The notes below the pieces were generated by a model. It saw nothing but the letters and a program-made list of their open reading frames with translations, did no database searches and was not told where the DNA came from. From Rubritepida sp. (GTDB lineage Bacteria; Pseudomonadota; Alphaproteobacteria; Acetobacterales; Acetobacteraceae): a stretch of DNA of 8,015 nucleotides. The translations under genes and the position numbers were made by a program. Positions 6,030 to 8,015 of the stretch are shown here, piece by piece; positions within the stretch are counted from its first letter, which is position 1, and each line of letters opens with the position of its first letter. The stretch is taken from contig JALHNW010000067.1 in NCBI GenBank assembly GCA_022843345.1, forward strand, positions 1 to 8,015. Reading direction: 5' to 3'.

Positions 6030-6424
6030 CGCCCGACCCCGCCCTGCTGGAGGAGGATTTCCTGCGCGCCTCCGGCCCCGGCGGCCAGAACGTCAACAAG
6101 CTGGAGACGGCCGTCCAGCTCCGCTTCCGCGCCGCCGAGGCGGGCTACCCCGAGCGCATCTGGCTGCGCCTGCGCACCCTGGCCGGCCGGCGGATGACCA
6201 AGGACGGCGTCGTGATCATCACCGCGCAGGAGCACCGCACGCGCGAGCGCAACCGAGAGGAGGCGATGGCCCGCCTGCTGGCGATGCTGGAGGAGGCGCA
6301 CAAGCCGCCCCCGCCCAAGCGCCGCCCGACGAAACCGACCCGCGGCAGCCAGACCCGCCGCATGGACAGCAAGACCAAGCGCGGCACGACGAAGGCGCTG
6401 CGCGGGAAGCCCACGCCTGACTGA
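6026..6424 (+). CDS. arfB: Alternative ribosome-rescue factor ArfB (GGQ-domain peptidyl-tRNA hydrolase, YaeJ family)
   Basis: A 132-residue, codon-independent peptidyl-tRNA hydrolase that releases nascent chains from ribosomes stalled on non-stop mRNA. The catalytic motif GPGGQNVNK lies at residues 17-25 (GGQ 19-21). The C-terminal third is a Lys/Arg-rich tail (about 95-130, with KRRPTKPTRGS, TRRMDSKTKRG and ALRGK), which in this family lies in the empty mRNA channel. It is shorter than classical release factors and has no codon-recognition domain. The ATG at 6026 overlaps the eutC stop (ATGA), and no ATG, GTG or TTG lies a short distance upstream in frame. The N-terminus is about 6-8 residues shorter than in E. 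coli ArfB, so the first beta strand may be trimmed. Being attached to a catabolic operon probably gives it transcription by read-through from eutBC. Confidence 0.94.
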   Translation: MTPDPALLEEDFLRASGPGGQNVNKLETAVQLRFRAAEAGYPERIWLRLRTLAGRRMTKDGVVIITAQEHRTRERNREEAMARLLAMLEEAHKPPPPKRRPTKPTRGSQTRRMDSKTKRGTTKALRGKPTPD

Positions 6425-6438
6425 CGCGTTCGTGGCGG

Positions 6439-7593
6439 ATGGACCGCCGCACCCTCCTCGCCGCCACCCCCGTCCTCGCCGCCGCCGGCACCGCCGCCGC
6501 GCAACCGGCCGCCCCCGCGCTGGTGGGCCGCCCCATGCCGAAGCTGGAGCAGCCCGAGCCCCTGCCGCCCGACCGCCGCGTCGGCTTCGCCGTCGTCGGG
6601 CTGGGCAAGTTCGCGCTGAACCAGATCCTCCCGGCCATGGGCGAGTGCCGCAAGGCGCGCCTGGCCGCCGTGGTCAGCGGCGACCCCGCCAAGGGCGCGC
6701 GCATCGCCGCGCAACACGGCGCGCCGCGGCACTACACCTACGAGAATTTCGACGAGGTGGCGCGCGACCTCGCCGTGCAGGTGGTCTACGTCATCCTGCC
6801 CAACGTCTTCCACCGCCCCTTCACCGAGCGCGCGCTGCGCGCCGGCAAGCACGTGCTGTGCGAGAAGCCGCTCGCCACCACCGCCGCCGACGCCCGCGCC
6901 ATGATCGCCGCCGCCCGGAGCGCGGACCGCTGGCTGATGACCGCCTACCGCGCGCAGTACGAGGGCTTCAACCGCGAGGCCATCCGCCGCGCCCGATCGG
7001 GCGAGCTGGGCCCGCTGCGCCTCATCACCTCCGACCACGGCCGCCCGGTGAAGCCGGAGGACCCGGCGGACGAGTGGCGCATCCGCCAGGCGCTCTCCGG
7101 CGGCGGCTCGCTGCACGACGTCGGCGTCTACGCCGTCAACGCCATGCGCTACCTCTCGGGCGAGGAGCCGGCGGAAGCCTTCGCGACCATCGCCTCCGAC
7201 CCCGCCGATCCGCGCTTCCGCGAGGTGGAGGACCGCGTCGCCTGGCAGTTCCGCATGCCCTCGGGCCTGCTGACCCAGGGCAGCACCTCCTACTCCTACC
7301 GCGAGACCAAGCGCCTGACCGTGTTCGGCGAGAAGGCGACCCTGCGCATGGACCCCGCCACCGACTACGACCTGCGCCGCATGTGGCTGGCCCCGGAGGG
7401 CGAGACGGAGACGGAGATCCTGCTGCCGCTCCGCAACCAGTTCGCCGCCATGATGGACCACATGGCGGAATCGGTGCTGGAGAACCGCGCCCCCCGCACC
7501 CCCGGCGAGGAAGGCCTGCGCGACCTGCTGGCCATCGAGGCCATCCACGAATCCGCCCGCACCGGGCGCTGGGTCCGCGTGCCGCCGGTTTGA
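6439..7593 (+). CDS. Gfo/Idh/MocA family oxidoreductase with Tat signal, glucose-fructose oxidoreductase-like
   Basis: A 384-residue NAD(P)-dependent sugar oxidoreductase of the Gfo/Idh/MocA family. The N-terminus DRRTLLAA followed by an Ala-rich hydrophobic stretch, with a likely AAA|Q cleavage near residue 21, reads as a twin-arginine signal, so the folded enzyme with bound cofactor is probably periplasmic. The Rossmann motif VVGLGKFA is at 52-59, the catalytic-lysine motif CEKPLA at 141-146, and GGGSLHDVGVYAVNAMRYL (221-239) supplies the Asp/Tyr pair D227 and Y231. The later segments EVEDRVAWQFR, STSYSY and ATLRMDPATDY match the layout of Zymomonas glucose-fructose oxidoreductase, which is also Tat-exported. 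It starts 14 bp after arfB with a weak GTGGCGG site and may be in the same transcript. The actual sugar substrate is not determined. Confidence 0.93.
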   Translation: MDRRTLLAATPVLAAAGTAAAQPAAPALVGRPMPKLEQPEPLPPDRRVGFAVVGLGKFALNQILPAMGECRKARLAAVVSGDPAKGARIAAQHGAPRHYTYENFDEVARDLAVQVVYVILPNVFHRPFTERALRAGKHVLCEKPLATTAADARAMIAAARSADRWLMTAYRAQYEGFNREAIRRARSGELGPLRLITSDHGRPVKPEDPADEWRIRQALSGGGSLHDVGVYAVNAMRYLSGEEPAEAFATIASDPADPRFREVEDRVAWQFRMPSGLLTQGSTSYSYRETKRLTVFGEKATLRMDPATDYDLRRMWLAPEGETETEILLPLRNQFAAMMDHMAESVLENRAPRTPGEEGLRDLLAIEAIHESARTGRWVRVPPV

Positions 7594-7628
7594 CACGCGC
7601 GCCCGCCTGGGCTTCACCCCCCGGCCCC

Positions 7629-8015
7629 ATGCGCCCTTCCATCGGAATCGACTTCGGCACCACCAACAGCGTCGTCGCCCTGCGCGGCGGCGAGGCCGGC
7701 GAACCCGCGCGCTCCGTCCTGTGCTTCGCCGCCGGCCTGCCGCCCGCCGCCGGTGCGGCCGCCATCGCGCGCTACCTGGAGGACCCGCTGGCGGCGCGCC
7801 TCATCATGTCCATGAAGTCCTACCTCGGCCAGCGCTCCTTTTCCGAGACACGCATCGGCGGCCGTGCCTGGACGCTGGAGGCGCTGGTCGCCCTGTTCCT
7901 GCGCGAGGTCCTGCTCCCGCACCGCGAGGCGCTGGCCGGCGCGCGCATCACCGTCGGCCGCCCCGTGCGCTTCGTGGGCGAGCTGGCGGACCACGCCCTG
8001 GCCGAAGCGCGCCTG
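7629..8015 (+). CDS. Hsp70 family protein, YegD-like, N-terminal part (cut by window edge)
   Basis: The first 129 residues of an actin-fold ATPase of the Hsp70 superfamily; the frame is open to the right edge. The phosphate-1 ATP-binding motif GIDFGTTNSVVAL is at residues 6-18. MKSYLG (64-69, before QRSF) and TVGRPVRFVG (112-121) match the pattern of E. coli YegD, an uncharacterised chaperone-like protein, more closely than DnaK, which has a different N-terminal spacing. The stretch between strand 1 and MKSYLG is shorter than in E. coli YegD. The start is the ATG at 7629, directly before the ATPase strand; no clear ribosome binding site is visible in the 35-bp gap after the oxidoreductase. 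Whether a substrate-binding domain follows cannot be seen. The subfamily assignment is moderately secure. Confidence 0.87.
   Translation, partial: MRPSIGIDFGTTNSVVALRGGEAGEPARSVLCFAAGLPPAAGAAAIARYLEDPLAARLIMSMKSYLGQRSFSETRIGGRAWTLEALVALFLREVLLPHREALAGARITVGRPVRFVGELADHALAEARL

Noticed and set aside
6145..7617. 490-codon minus-strand open frame antisense to arfB and the oxidoreductase
   Set aside because: Gly/Ala/Val/His-rich sequence without motifs; the plus-strand genes explain the region.
7594..7628. Terminator between the oxidoreductase and the Hsp70 gene
   Set aside because: The 35-bp GC-rich gap has no clear stem-loop and no T-run.

Overview
The window is very GC-rich, coding-dense DNA with GC-biased third positions. 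The protein content (stand-alone EutBC, a split thiamine-diphosphate (TPP) enzyme with a 2-hydroxyacid dehydrogenase, ArfB, a twin-arginine Gfo/Idh/MocA oxidoreductase, a YegD-like Hsp70) fits an alphaproteobacterium, perhaps Acetobacteraceae of the Roseomonas type. That placement is an inference from composition and gene style. I see no rRNA, tRNA, CRISPR array or transposase.

Layout. Five genes lie on the minus strand and five on the plus strand, diverging from a 64-bp gap at 3939-4002. Leftwards from the gap run the two subunits of a TPP-dependent decarboxylase-like enzyme (3399-3938 and 2816-3397, 1 bp apart), then a D-isomer-specific 2-hydroxyacid dehydrogenase (1831-2805). This unit ends in a good intrinsic terminator whose stem contains the dehydrogenase stop codon. 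Next is a 254-bp intergenic region (1577-1830) packed with inverted repeats, including an imperfect palindrome of about 105 bp. Beyond it is a second minus-strand unit: a calcineurin-like metallophosphoesterase (845-1576) followed 2 bp later by a Ser/Thr protein kinase that runs off the left edge.

Rightwards run eutB (4003-5355), eutC (5355-6029) and arfB (6026-6424), joined by 1-bp and 4-bp start/stop overlaps. After 14 bp comes a Tat-exported Gfo/Idh/MocA oxidoreductase resembling glucose-fructose oxidoreductase (6439-7593), then the start of a YegD-like Hsp70 (7629 to the right edge).

How the genes may work together. EutBC should convert ethanolamine to acetaldehyde and ammonia using adenosylcobalamin. 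No EutA reactivase, aldehyde dehydrogenase, transporter or microcompartment shell gene is visible, so only the cytosolic lyase step is encoded here. The divergent TPP enzyme and dehydrogenase form a compact module for a 2-oxoacid/2-hydroxyacid pair. The TPP subunits resemble sulfopyruvate or phosphonopyruvate decarboxylases, but the sequence does not fix the substrate. Co-regulation with eutBC through the short shared intergenic region is possible but unproven. The kinase/phosphoesterase pair and the Hsp70 look like regulatory or housekeeping functions unrelated to the catabolic core.
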